From: Cranoglanis bouderius
Taxonomy: Eukaryota > Chordata > Actinopteri > Siluriformes > Cranoglanididae
Length of the DNA stretch: 64,000 nt
Direction of reading: 5' to 3'
NCBI GenBank assembly: GCA_023630585.1
Contig: CM042566.1
Coordinates: 7,815,254-7,879,253, forward strand
Below the pieces are notes generated by a model, which saw nothing but the letters and a program-made list of their open reading frames with translations, searched no databases and was not told the origin of the DNA. Each line of letters begins with the position of its first letter. Position 1 is the stretch's first letter. Both the position numbers and the translations under genes were made by a program. Positions 33,801-44,483 of the stretch are shown here, in pieces.

Positions 33801-35086
33801 CAAAAACATCCTCAGAGAGCAACTTCTCCCAACCATCCAAGAACAGTTTGGTGACGAACAATGCCTTTTCCAGCATGATGGGGCACCTTGCCACAAGGCA
33901 AAAGTGATAACGAAGTGGCTTGGGGAACAAAACATCGACATTTTGGGTCCATGGCCAGGAAACACCCCAGACCTTAATCCCATTGAGAATTTGTGGTCAG
34001 TCCCCAAGAGGCGGGTGGACAAACAAAAACCCACAAACTCTGACAAACTCCAAGCATTGATTATGCAAAAATGGGCTGCCATCAGTCAGGATGTGGCCCA
34101 GAAGTTGATTGACATCATGCCAGGGCGAATTGCAGAGGTCTTGAAAAAGAAGGGTCAACACTGCAAATATTGACTCTTTGCATAAACTTCATGTAATTGT
34201 CAATAAAAGCCATTGACACTTATGAAATGCTTGTGATTATACTTCAGTAACAGTTAGTAACATCTGACAAAAAGATCTAAAAACACTGAAGCAGTAGACT
34301 TTGTGAAAATTAATATTTGTGTCATTCTCAAAACTTTTGGCCACGGCTGTACAACCCCATTTCCATAAAAGTTGGGATTTTTTCTAAAATGCAATAAAAA
34401 CAAAAATCTGTGATTTGCCGTCTCTAGAAACTTTAATTAACCGACAAAAGTACAAAGAAAAGCTATTCAGTGTTTTCACTGACCGACTTAATTGTATTTT
34501 GTAAATATAAACAAATTTAGAATTTGATGCCTAATGTATCTTCTATTTACACATGAACCCACTTGAGAAATTGTTCTGAGAATTCGAGACTAGTTTGAGT
34601 TGACACACAATGCCTTACTCATGCATCGGTGAATTCCAGTGTCGGACTTCGTATGTAAAAGGAGTGAAAGACGTCTCGCACACATTTATACATAATGTGT
34701 ATTCAACACTGCGTCCTAAATAACAGGTTAAAAGTTCGAAAATTCTCCCACAGTGTCGTCTTTGACATTCTGATCAGTTGTGCCACATTCTCGATTAGTT
34801 CTTCAACTCTCCCGGTTTTTGTTCCCAGCCACATCTGAGTGGATCCAGTTCTTCAGAGATGCAGGAATCCCCCCGGGTATGGCTGCCACCTACGCTGTGT
34901 CCTTTGTAGACAACAGGTAAAAACCCTCGTCATGACAGGGACACAAACTTCGAATGTTTGAGTGTGAAATTGTATAAAATTATACTGTTTTTGTTTGTTG
35001 AATATTAGTCTTGCAATAAGTAGAGTGGAATCATTCACACAGCATTCAGAACAGTGTAATGGTCCCTTTGAGAGTTCCCATTCATT

Positions 35087-35166
<80 letters not shown>

Positions 35167-38100
35167 AATTCAGAAGACCATGCTGATGGATCTCAGTAAG
35201 GACATCATGATGGACTTGGGTATCACAGTCATTGGGGATATCATTGCCATTCTCAAACACGCCAAGCACGTCTACAGACAGGTGGGCAAGACCTCTATGA
35301 TCGATGCTTGGAATGAGATATACTATGGACCTGTTTAAAATATTGGATCTCCATGATCACCACATATTGGCATAGACAAGGATTATTCATAATGACCAGA
35401 AAAGTATTGGTTCAGGTGCTTGGGGGTAGCTTCATTTCACTGGCATTACAGTAACAATGTAAGATTTATTTATTTCATATATTGTTATACCATGATATTT
35501 AAAAAAAAAAAAAAAATTGGGACAGCATATTTATTTACACTCATTGGGCACTGTAATAGGAACACTTGTACATCTCGTCATTCATGCAGCTATCCAATCA
35601 GACAATAATGTGGATGCTTTTCTGCTCACCACGGTTGTAAAGAGTGGTTATCTGAGTTACTGTAGGCTTTCCTGTGAGTTTGAGCAAAACTGGCCATGCT
35701 CTCTGGGTGGGACGGATGGTGTTGCCTTCACCCTGGTAATTATAGCCACACTAGCTGATTGTAGGGATCTGCAAGCTCAATTATGCAGAAGAGAGCAGTT
35801 AGCACTTTCCTCCAATGCTACCCTGCGACTCAGAATGAGCAACAGTTTGAAAAGACGCAGTGGCTAGCTTCACATATCTTGGAGGAGGCACGTGATAGCC
35901 CTCACCCTCCCTGATTGGTAGCTGTTGTGTGATAGGGGAGAGCTAGCTAGTGGGGAAAGTATTTGAAACTGAAAAAATTGTGGGGGGAAAAAAGTGTGGC
36001 TGAATAAAACAAAGTAAATACTGGACATTTAGGCAGGGACAATTCAAGTTTGAGTAATATTTTTTTCCAAGCAAAAGCATGCACAGTATTTTGTTACAGT
36101 TACATGGTCCAATTTTAATACGCTTTAAATGTTGTGAATTGTGAATGAGAGGTTACCCTTTCTCCTCGTGTTGCTTGGTGTAGGATATGTGCAAAATGGC
36201 CACCGAAGCTATTTCCTCTGGCCAGACCAGCGTTCAGGCTGAGCTGAGGCGCACTGCCAATACCCGTGAGTATAGCATCTACCCAGATGTACATCCACCC
36301 TGATATAATACAGTTCTGATAAGATAAAGGGGAAATGTGCACAGCTTTTCAGTGTGAATAAGTGAACACAGATTTATTCATTGTTAGCATAAGGTAGCCT
36401 AAAGTCAGCAACTTTACATGCTTAAATCATTCACTAGGCAGTTGTCTGTCAGCAAAAATGTGATGTACAGTTACTGTTTATGGAGGCAGTTTAAAGATGC
36501 GCTTTAAACTGTATTGTTCAGTGGTTGCTGACTTGGGGCTTCCTGTTGGGCTTTGGGCTTTGAAGATGTATGAATAAAGAAAAAATGGTTGGGTTATAAA
36601 TCTTTTTAAGAAAAGTTATTTAATAAAATTAGTAACTAATAATACATCTTCTGCACCAGCCAGTTTTTGGGTTCTCTGTGCTAATAATGTGTCAGAGTTG
36701 CTGGGGCTTGATTTCCTTATGAATATAGTATGATCAAAATACGAGCTGGCTTTGAGATTTTTTTTTACTTGATCTATTGGACCTGAATCTATAAATGTAT
36801 GAGAACTTTAACGTCAACACAATTGTTCAATACTATTTATTTATTTATTTATTTTTTAATTTTTCATTTCAGCCGCCACACGAATGATCGCCAATGCCTT
36901 GAGTCGAGACTCCCCACCGAGCACACCCGTGCGTCGCCCTGACAACCGTCTCTCGGTGACCATCTCCAACAAGAGCTCCAAAATGGGTACAGCTCTTCTC
37001 ATTCCCTCTGCCATCACCATGTCATTGGGTGTTATCTTACTGTAAATGTTTATTTCTCAGCAAACGTGTGTCTCAGGCGCAGACATCTGCTCAGTGCCCA
37101 CACCTCGTTGTTTTTCACACCTTTATTTTTTACCGTTTTTTTTTTTTTTTTTTTCCTCTTCCCATTCAGTTGCCAATCAGCCTTCAGCAGAGAAGAACGG
37201 ATTGCTGTTGAAACGCCGGCGAGTGACTTCAGAGATGGAGGGGAAGTACATCATCAGCATGCCAAAGGGCACCACCGCCCGAAGCCGACGCATTCTGGCC
37301 CAGCAGGCTAAGAAAGGTGACCGGGGATCAGACTGCTGGCTTCACCATGTTTACAAACCAGTACCAGACTATAGAGTTTCCAAATGAATCCTATATTAAT
37401 CATGGTCACTAGTTATGGCCTCATCAATTAATTTAATTAATTGTAATTCGCTGCGATGTTGGTGAACTTAGCTGCAGTGCAACTTCTTTTCTTTGTTTGT
37501 TTTTTTTGTATTATTATTATTATTATTATTATTATTGTGCACTAAATCATGAGTTTTCCTTTAATATCTTTTGAATGCCTGTTTAAGTTTCTTACTGTAA
37601 GTGGCTTATTTATATTTTTTTAGATGTAGCATTTAAAAGGTAAATGTTATGATCAAGAACCAGTGTCCTTGTGATTTCAAGTAATTCACCCATTCGATTT
37701 AATCCTGCTGATTTAAAATTATTTAATGGGCTAAAAACTACTTCGAATGAGCTGCATTAATAATAAATAATAAATTAATAGTTATTTTGACATTAAGCAA
37801 AATAACATAATTTATCAGCACAAACTTTCTGTAAAGATTTCCCATTGCATAAATTGCTTGCTGATTTTATAGCTGCAATAAAACTGTTATTTAATGCAGC
37901 CATTAAAATTTTTAGCAGTTTTTAAAATCGAATGTAGTGGCAGTTTACATTCCCATAAGGCTATCATCAAGCGTTAATTCAACTATTTCAACTAGCTACC
38001 AATGAACACGATTAATAGTTTCCTGCCATGCATATTATGTAATGCATGCTTTTTTGTTTTTTAATAAATGCATATGTTCAGACTTTACTCAAAAACTGGA

Positions 38101-39022
38101 GTCATCCATATACATAAATAAGAAACATTATATGAAATGAAGTAGTATATATTTTAAGTTTGTGTTAAGCATTTCTGTTATATACTTCTCATCTGTTTTG
38201 GTTACAGCCAAGAGTTTGAAACGTACTTCTGTGTTTGAGAGACTGGGCTCAGAGTCTAAGACGGATACAGCAACGGCCAATAAGGTGAAGATTGTGATAT
38301 ATTTATTGATTTTATTTTTTTTATTTTTATTTTGGATTGCTTTGCATTTTACTGCATTCAAAAGTACAATCTAATTTTTGCTAGCTCTTAATTTGATCTT
38401 CACCTGTTTTTTTTTTTTTTTTTGGTTGTAGATTTATTTCTCTCCTCTAATGTCCATTCCCTCCACGCAGCAGGTAACAGGTGTGTTCAGCCGTCTGGGC
38501 AAAGTGGACGAAGATGACAATGCTGAGAGGGATATGGCCGACGGCACCGTAGCCGGCGAAGACGAGGACAGCGATGGTGAAGGCTCCGTGCTTCAGTATG
38601 CTGGCGTCCTTAAGCGGCCCTTACCGCCTTCCAAAAAAGAGCCTGTAGTGCAAAAAGCTGAACCTGTTGCTCTGTATCGCCTGGGCAACAAATCTAAACT
38701 CCCAGCATCAGAGATCACTCTTTCCGCTGTCCCCTCCTCCACCTCATCCAGCCAGGAGGGGGCGCCCAAACGGAGAATACTGCGGAGGCTGGGTAAAGCT
38801 CCCACAGCCAGCCCTGCCCCTGCGTCCTCTCCCAGCTTACGATCTAGCCAGTCAACAGAGACTCAGGATAGTCAGGTGACCAGCAGCAGGAGCAAGACAA
38901 GCTTTGCTCTGGCCAGCCCCAAAGTCAGCAGCAGCACAGGCACGGGCAGGGACTCACACGGGGCTCAGATGGACGCTGCCACAGTCAGTGTGTTCAAAAG
39001 ACTCGGGGCCAAGAGGATCTAA
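30857..39022 (+). CDS. C19orf47 orthologue, SAM-like domain protein (spliced, 8 exons)
   Basis: The exons are 30857-30875, 34829-34916, 35167-35281, 36184-36265, 36873-36986, 37170-37316, 38208-38284 and 38471-39022. All introns are GT-AG and the frame stays open for 397 residues. It begins MASLTTATSEWIQFFRDAGI, matching the conserved start of human C19orf47. Residues about 8-74 form a SAM-like helical domain (SEWIQFF, then DLGITVIGDIIAILKHA). Then come DMCKMATEA, a basic stretch KRRRVTSEMEGKYIISMPKG and an acidic patch DEDSDGEG. Five RLG-type motifs lie at residues about 197-202, 219-224, 281-286, 317-322 and 388-393. The molecular role of this family is not established, and I assign none. 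The gene lies between fosb and ttc9b on the same strand. Confidence 0.93.
31681..31901. repeat. Large near-perfect palindrome (~106-bp arms)
   Basis: Arm 31681-31786 is the reverse complement of 31796-31901, with a loop of about 9 bp (31787-31795). Very few mismatches are visible (for example ATTGGAGG against CCTCCGAT). Weaker pairing continues outward to about 31660 and 31920. The arms contain CCTGCCTGTAGGCCATGTGG and GCCCTGCTTTATTTTAG. They encode no protein. It may be a foldback element or an inverted duplication, transcribed inside intron 1. Confidence 0.92.
32783..34349 (+). mobile_element. Nearly intact Tc1-like transposon
   Basis: The left end CAGCCGTGGCCAAAAGTTTT and right end AAAACTTTTGGCCACGGCTG are perfect inverted repeats, flanked by TA at 32781-32782 and 34350-34351. 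Matching inner text (GAGAATGACACAAATATTAA) extends the terminal repeat further. At 1567 bp it has the standard length, and one transposase frame fills the interior. It is the best preserved mobile element in the window. Confidence 0.95.
33157..34173 (+). pseudogene. Tc1-like transposase with a single in-frame stop
   Basis: From the ATG at 33157 the frame stays open to 34173 except for TGA at 33616-33618. It has two N-terminal HTH segments (KGFTGKEIAASKIAPKSTIC, then ELTQEWQQAGVSASARTVRR) with a GRPRK AT-hook-like motif between them. The catalytic Asp lies in VIFSDES, the second in CLFQHDGAP and Glu in NPIENLWSV. I count 35 residues between the second Asp and Glu, against 34 in classical Tc1. 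The stop sits where Tc1 relatives carry a residue just after SDES and before LFG, and fits a C-to-T change at a CpG (CGA to TGA). The total is about 338 codons, the usual size. Confidence 0.9.
34352..34531. mobile_element. Solo terminal repeat of the 11.9-kb Tc1-like family
   Basis: It starts CAACCCCATTTCCATAAAAG and continues through TTGGGATTTTTTCTAAAATG, GACAAAAGTACAAAGAAAAG and AAATTTAGAATTTGATGCC. This matches the left terminal repeat of 11896-13432. No transposase follows. It abuts the right end of the 32783-34349 element and shares its flanking TA. Confidence 0.85.
34829..34916 (+). CDS. C19orf47-gene coding exon 2
   Basis: It encodes TSEWIQFFRDAGIPPGMAAT and YAVSFVDNR, the first helices of the SAM-like domain. 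The donor is ACAG|GTAAAA. Confidence 0.93.
35089..35163. repeat. GT microsatellite abutting the exon 3 acceptor
   Basis: About 37 uninterrupted GT units end three bases before exon 3, so the acceptor reads GTGTGTGCAG|AATTCAG. It occupies the place of the polypyrimidine tract in a 250-bp intron. Confidence 0.96.
35167..35281 (+). CDS. C19orf47-gene coding exon 3
   Basis: It encodes IQKTMLMDLSKDIMMDLGIT and VIGDIIAILKHAKHVYRQ, the second half of the SAM-like domain. The donor is CAG|GTGGGC. The length of 115 bp is not a multiple of three, so skipping would shift the frame. Confidence 0.95.
35540..35960. repeat. Dispersed-repeat fragments in intron 3
   Basis: Two stretches look repeat-derived: CATTCATGCAGCTATCCAAT near 35580, and ATATCTTGGAGGAGGCACGT near 35875. 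Both resemble high-copy fish repeats by recall. No ORF is supported. Confidence 0.4.
36184..36265 (+). CDS. C19orf47-gene coding exon 4
   Basis: It encodes DMCKMATEAISSGQTSVQAE and LRRTANT. The DMCK start matches the human sequence after the SAM-like domain. The acceptor is TGTAG|GAT and the donor ACCC|GTGAGT. Confidence 0.93.
36873..36986 (+). CDS. C19orf47-gene coding exon 5
   Basis: It encodes ATRMIANALSRDSPPSTPVR and RPDNRLSVTISNKSSKM. The SPPSTPxRRPD block is conserved and offers proline-directed phosphorylation sites. The donor is ATGG|GTACAG. Confidence 0.93.
37170..37316 (+). CDS. C19orf47-gene coding exon 6
   Basis: It contains the basic KRRRVTSEMEGKYIISMPKG stretch, which is highly conserved and could act as a nuclear localisation signal, then TTARSRRILAQQAKK. 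The acceptor follows a long T run. The donor is AAAG|GTGACC. Confidence 0.94.
38208..38284 (+). CDS. C19orf47-gene coding exon 7
   Basis: It encodes KSLKRTSVFERLGSESKTDT and ATANK, including the first RLG-type motif (SVFERLG). The acceptor is GTTACAG|CC and the donor AAG|GTGAAG. Confidence 0.92.
38471..39022 (+). CDS. C19orf47-gene coding exon 8 (last)
   Basis: It starts QVTGVFSRLG and ends TVSVFKRLGAKRI, with TAA at 39020-39022. It holds four RLG-type motifs, an acidic patch and a long Ser-rich, probably disordered region. The acceptor is a tandem NAGNAG (GCAGCAG|GTA), so Gln215 may be optional. Confidence 0.93.
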   Translation, partial: QVTGVFSRLGKVDEDDNAERDMADGTVAGEDEDSDGEGSVLQYAGVLKRPLPPSKKEPVVQKAEPVALYRLGNKSKLPASEITLSAVPSSTSSSQEGAPKRRILRRLGKAPTASPAPASSPSLRSSQSTETQDSQVTSSRSKTSFALASPKVSSSTGTGRDSHGAQMDAATVSVFKRLGAKRI

Positions 39023-40339
39023 TGCACACAAACCTCCTCAACACTCCTTTTTATCTCTCTCTTATCTTTCTTATCTCTATCCCACGTTCAGGTTTAGGAT
39101 TAAAGAGTAGTAGACGTGCATATAAGAATGATCACATGCACCATTAACATTCTGAATACTTTTCACATACCTTCCTATACCTCTAAAATCCCTTCAGATT
39201 TTTGGGTGGGTTTCTATGGCAGTTTTGTACAGCAAGACAGTTAGGTATATGCTGATATCCTTTGAACACATGGTGCAATATTATAATGTTGTGTTTAAGA
39301 GATTTTTACCCTGTATCTTTACACAATGGATAGCAATTTACATGAAAATTCAATTTACCTGATTGCATTCTCTGAGAAGGAAACATGATTGAACCTTTAC
39401 ATTTGTACAAAATAAGGAAGACCTTGGTTTTTTTTTTTTTGCTGCTAGTTTACTGAAAATAGCGTGTGCTGAATATCACTGATTCACCCATTTCACATCA
39501 ACATGCCTCACTTGCAGTACTGTAAACAAGAACAACGTCCTCCCATCTCCACTTAACTGTCCACGACCTTCCCTTTCTCATACTGTGTAGCCATTGAATG
39601 ACTTGTAAAATTATGTAAAAGACATGCACACTGTACCTCCAGTCTCTGTCAAAACACCCCCTGATCTCAACTTTAAAGCCCTCAGTTCTCCTTCCTCTGA
39701 GTTAAGCCATGTTAAGTGTTACCTAGATGTAATGAGTGAGCAAGGTGTCATCTCCCCCTGCTGGGAAATAGGATAATGTTGCTAGGCAACACACATGGCG
39801 ATGGACCCTAGAGTGTTGTTGTTTTTTACCTCCGTTGTTTATGTTTTTAAAAAAAAAATTAAAGGCAACTTGTGGGTTTGAATTACACCAGCAGGTGCTG
39901 ACCACACTATTGTCCTAGGCATATAAAATTTCTTTACATGACACTGTCCTCACCCAGTTTTTATATAATTATTTTATGTTTATTTTAATTTGTAATGTCT
40001 TTAAAGTAGACTGTACTATAACACTGTACAGGTTTAAAAGGGTAAAAGACAACTGACTGTTTGTTTTATAAAATGGTTGTTTTTGCAATTGGTTGACCAT
40101 AAAATGGGAAAGCAAGAAAAAAAAACACTGTCTTACACCCTTTCTTTGAGTCTCTCTCACTTTTAACGTAGCTGAGTTTTTAAAATAGGCCTAGGCAATG
40201 TATCAATTGTTAGACACATTTTTAAATCAGTTCATTAATATAGATCTGTGATTTACCTTGAAGCCAGAAGAGCTATTTAAAAAAACAAATAATAATAATA
40301 ATAATAAATCAAAGTCAAGAATGTAATAGCACCATCACA
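39023..40339 (+). other. Downstream of the C19orf47 gene, probable 3'UTR
   Basis: No coding sequence was recognised. An early ATTAAA lies near 39099 and AATAAA occurs in an AAT run near 40303. The true poly(A) site cannot be chosen from sequence alone. Confidence 0.45.
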
Positions 40340-40773
40340 CTCAAATGTGCTTTTTGAACATCTCATACCAGACTTAGTCCCCTTTTGCTGTTATAATAAC
40401 CTCCACTGTTCTGGAAAGGCTTCCCACTAGATTTTGTGAGGATTTGCCCATTCAGCCACAAGAGCATTAGTGAGGTCAGGCATTGGTGTCGGGTGAAGAA
40501 GCCTGGGGTGTGCAGTCAGTGTTCCAGTTCATCCCAAAGGTGTTTAGTGGGGCTGAGGTCAGGGTTTTCTTTAGGCCACCCAAGTTCTTCCACTCCAGCC
40601 TTGGCAAACCACGTCTTTATGGAGCTCGCTCTGTGTACAGGAGCATTGTCCTGCTGGTACAGGTTTGGGCCCCTTAGTTCCAGTGAAGGGAAACTGTAAC
40701 GCTACAACATACAAAGACATTCTATACAATTGTGTGCTTCCAACTTTGTGTCAGCACTTTGGGGAAGACCCAC
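40340..40773 (+). mobile_element. TATGGCC-end DNA repeat, copy without termini
   Basis: It matches 16089-16553 along most of its length (CTGTTATAATAACCTCCACT, CAGTTCATCCCAAAGGTGT, CAGTGAAGGGAAA). It keeps an internal segment (ATTTGCCCATTCAGCCACAA) that the 16-kb copy has lost. Both inverted ends are missing, and the right side runs into a different element. Confidence 0.75.
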
Positions 40774-41560
40774 ATGCAGTACCCTCTGAAAGTTATGGAA
40801 CAGCAAGGCCAATTTGTTTATTTTTGCTATACACTGAAGATGTGGGTTTGAGAGCAAAAGATGAATGAGAGAATAGATCAGAATTTCAACTTTAGTTTCC
40901 TGATATTTGCATCTATAAACAGCTTAGAACATGGCAGCTTTTTGAACCTACTCATATTTCAAGTGATCAAAAATATTGGAACATGGGAATGACAGCTGTG
41001 GCTTTCTGCCCAGGTATCCTTGTTACATTGATTGTTTAAAGAATTAATAGCTCTGAATGTGTACTCTTTGTTTGAGCCCTGTGTTTCGCCTGTGAAGACT
41101 GCATTTGTTGTTAAAATGGATAAACCAACATGAAGACCAGATAGCTGTCTGGGAGAAAAGCAAGCTATTTTGAAGTTGTGAAAATCAGGAAAATGAGCCA
41201 CAAAAGTTCTGGAACCAAGATTAACCTCTACCAAAGTGATGGAAAGGCTAAAGTGTGGAGAAAGAAAGGTTCTGCTCATGATCCAAAACATACAAGCTCA
41301 TCGATCAAGCATGATGGAGGTAGTGTCATGACTTGGGCTTGCATAGGCTCACTAATCTTTATTGATGATGACGGTAGCAGCAGAATGAATTCAGAAGTCT
41401 ACAGGAACATTCTGCCTGCCAATTTACAGAGAAATGTATTCATAATCTAATTGGGAGGAACTTAATCATGCAGCAAGACAATGACCCCAAACACACTGCC
41501 AGCTCAACAAAGGACTTCATCAGTGGCCAAATCAGTCACCAGTCCTTAACCCAACTCAGC
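40774..41560 (+). mobile_element. Degenerate Tc1-like transposon
   Basis: It begins with CAGTACCCTCTGAAAGTTATGG-type terminal text and contains eroded transposase. Examples are AGTTCTGGAACCAAGATTAA, CAAGCATGATGGAGGTAGTG and CAGCAAGACAATGACCCCAA, the last coding the QQDNDPKH core with the second catalytic Asp. The frames are broken repeatedly. The right end was not identified. Confidence 0.7.
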
Positions 41561-41674
41561 ATGCCCCCCCTCATGTGCGGGGTTTTAAGATTATCATGTG
41601 TATAATCCGATAATCTTTTATTTGGACTTAATTCTGACACTCAAGACAGAAAATGACGAGGTTTACACAGTATC

Positions 41675-41678
<4 letters not shown>

Positions 41679-41765
<87 letters not shown>

Positions 41766-41786
41766 TATATATATATATATATATAT
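41679..41786. repeat. Compound TG then TA microsatellite
   Basis: About 14 TG units pass into TA units, interrupted once by TAAATTA near 41760. Confidence 0.95.
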
Positions 41787-43810
41787 GTTTTTTATATAAA
41801 AAACATATTTTAGATTGGTAATCCATATAACATTTGGATGGGTTGCTTTAATACTAGAAAGAAAAATAAATTTGTTTCAGTTTTGGTTACTGTTGCTTGT
41901 AGCAGCTCAGGTCTCGTGATTGTGCCAAACATACAAACTGAATAACAACCTTCTGAGCATGTGCAGGCCAAACATTCTTCAGCATGTACATTTATACTGC
42001 ATGGCAGTGCTATGATCATCAAATCTAATATAACTTTAACAGTATAGATGATGCTGTCACAAAAATAAACATAACCAAAACATTAAAAAAAAAAATTCCT
42101 GGTGTGCCAAATCCCTTGAAATGTTCACCCCTAACATACAGTTTATTCTTGGCTCCTTGCTACCAATCAGTACAATTGCTACCTTAGAGTTTTATTTAAA
42201 TTTTTTACTAAAGCATCCACATTAAGAACACATAGAAATGACACAGCATCGCTCAAAGTAAGTCTGAGAAATTTGAGAACATTTCCTAGGTCCTGCTGTG
42301 AGCTCTAATTATTTTTTGTCATAGTAGCACTTTTATCATGGTTTAGTAATACTTCCGAAAAGCTTGATGATTACAGGTTCAACAATCAATGCAATAGGCA
42401 TGAAGAAACAATGACTTTATAAGAAACTATAAAGAGTATTCAATTATATGGACACCTTTCTGGAAAATAATACTCTCAGGCCTTTACCTGATTACAAACA
42501 TCCCCAAATGCAGCTTAGGGCAGTGATTGGACAGTGACTGCATTTCACTGTGGCACAGCTTTAGCACACTGAAGAAAGTGCAATGCATTGCAGTAGAGAA
42601 TTACATTAATTTCTGATGCAATTTCTTTACAAAAAAAAGACTAATTCCTGCTGATTGTCACTGAAGAGATCAAGAGGCATGAGAGCAACTCAATGAAGCT
42701 TTTGCTTTTCAGTGTGGTACGTTCTCTAGATGTCACTAATGAAAAGTTTTTCCACTGGTGTGATTGTGTCTGGCACAGAATCTTCTCCATACTAAGCGTT
42801 TAGGTAAGCTTATATATAGAATGAGCTTCCCAATCTGGTCCAAAAAGGCCAGGATCTCCACTGCGGTTTAATCCAACCACAACAACTTAAAAACAAGTCG
42901 CCTATAAATAATGTCAACTTGGACCTAATGTATCACGTCTGTGGAAAGTGACGACGTCTGTGACTAATAAATAGCCAGAATATTATTGTACACGTTTAAA
43001 TAATGAGCTGAACAATTGGATTATTTTCATGAAATAAATCTGTATTGGGGGAATCAGTGGAATTTATTTTACAGTTAAAGGGGTCCCAGGTTTCCCCAGA
43101 TTTTAAGAACCCAGGATCTAGATAACCAAGAAGTGTTTTCTTATTTCCTTGCAGACAATGTTCTACGAATTTCACAGAAGTCCATAAATCCATTGAAACC
43201 CCAATTAACCATGGCTTCCTACCACTAGGTCACCACTATGAGAGACCACAAGACTCCCATAAGAAAACCAGCAAGACAATGGTCAGCCAGTGGCCAACTG
43301 CTAACCCATTAGGAGCTTTATATAGGTTTATATCCCAATTTAAGGCAGGGGCATAGCCAGGCTGTTTACAGTGGTGTGCCAAGGTTATACTCAATTACTT
43401 TATTGGGGCGAGGCAAAGTACTAATCCGTGTCCATCCAAAATGGCAGAATGTGGCTACACCATCTGTGTATGGCCTGAGTATAATCCCCATTGTATATAA
43501 AAGGAGCAACATTTGTTTGTTGTCTCGCAAGCTACAAAAAAAGGTTACAGCTGACATAACATTAGGCTAAAACTAATAAAGTATGCTAGCTCTAGGAATT
43601 CAGTATCATTAGCTGATTGTATCTAATAACGAACTGAAGAAATCTAATGTTATGCCTGCAAATAACGTGGTCTGTGAGGCCAGGGAATAGTTCTCATCTG
43701 TGTTAGCTAGCTACACTAGGTTGTTCCTACAAAGATGTAGCTGGTGTTCCATTATTATTCAAACTAACCTGTCAGAGAGAGATTTAGACGTTCCGGTTAA
43801 CGTAATATGA
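41787..43810. other. Intergenic region, nothing recognised
   Basis: AT-rich and free of convincing coding sequence or clear repeats on both strands. Confidence 0.5.
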
Positions 43811-43922
43811 CCTGCATGTTTCTGGACAGTGGGAGGAAACCAGAGAACTCGGAGGAAACCCATAGGCAGTGACCCAAGCTAATGACCACAGCTCTGAGGT
43901 GGCTGTACCAATGTGCCACCAT
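43811..43922 (+). repeat. SINE-like repeat, 3' fragment
   Basis: CTGCATGTTTCTGGACAGTG, AGGAAACCAGAGAACTCGGA and CTCTGAGGTGGCTGTACCAA match the tail half of the family at 3965-4245. An AAG microsatellite follows at 43933-43953. Confidence 0.65.
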
Positions 43923-44039
43923 TAATAATAATAAGAAGAAGAAGAAGAAGAAGACTGACTGTCTTACTGGGGTGGCACTGGCCTCCTCTTAGCTACACCC
44001 AGATGCTTGCCATGATTTTATTTATTTATTTTACTTCGG

Positions 44040-44483
44040 GTGCTTGAGTGTTAATGGCGAGTGAGCTTCCGAAATGTGATCGTGATGCAACATCAGCAGC
44101 TTCTCGCAGCTCGTCCTCTTTCGTTTCCCATGATGCCACGCGGCTTAGGTGTCTGTTCGCGGTGCTGAAGCTGCGCGTGCCGTGGTGTGTGTGCGAGAGA
44201 GAGAGAGAGAGACGGGGGGGAAACGCTGAGCTCAGTAGTCGCGCGAGGCATCCGTGCGTCCCTCCTCCTCTTCCTCCTCCTCCTCCTCCTCAGAATCATA
44301 ACGAGAAAACAATCAAGGAGAATAACACGATTGAAAGAAAAGAGAAGAAACACAATCTCCTACTTGTTTTTTTCTGCGTTACATTTTTCCGGGTTTTGGA
44401 GGACGTGCCCTGTTTTTATTGTCAAGGATTTTTTTTTTCTTTTCTTGGTGCGAGGTCGGCGTTATCAGCGCACCGCGTCCTTT
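44040..44483 (+). promoter_or_regulatory. ttc9b: CpG-rich 5' region of ttc9b
   Basis: CpG content rises here and continues through exon 1. A GA run (44198-44213) and TCC repeats (44262-44290) fit a leader or promoter. The frame of exon 1 remains open upstream to 44187, but the upstream peptide (poly-Leu and basic) does not resemble the family. It is treated as untranslated. Confidence 0.5.

Larger units (their letters stand above)
30876..34828 (+). other. C19orf47-gene intron 1
   Basis: A 3.95-kb intron. Its first 800 bases are AT-rich without recognisable elements. It then carries the large palindrome (31681-31901), a Tc1-like element in the sense orientation (32783-34349) and a solo Tc1 end (34352-34531). 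The acceptor is GTTCCCAG|CC. Confidence 0.8.
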
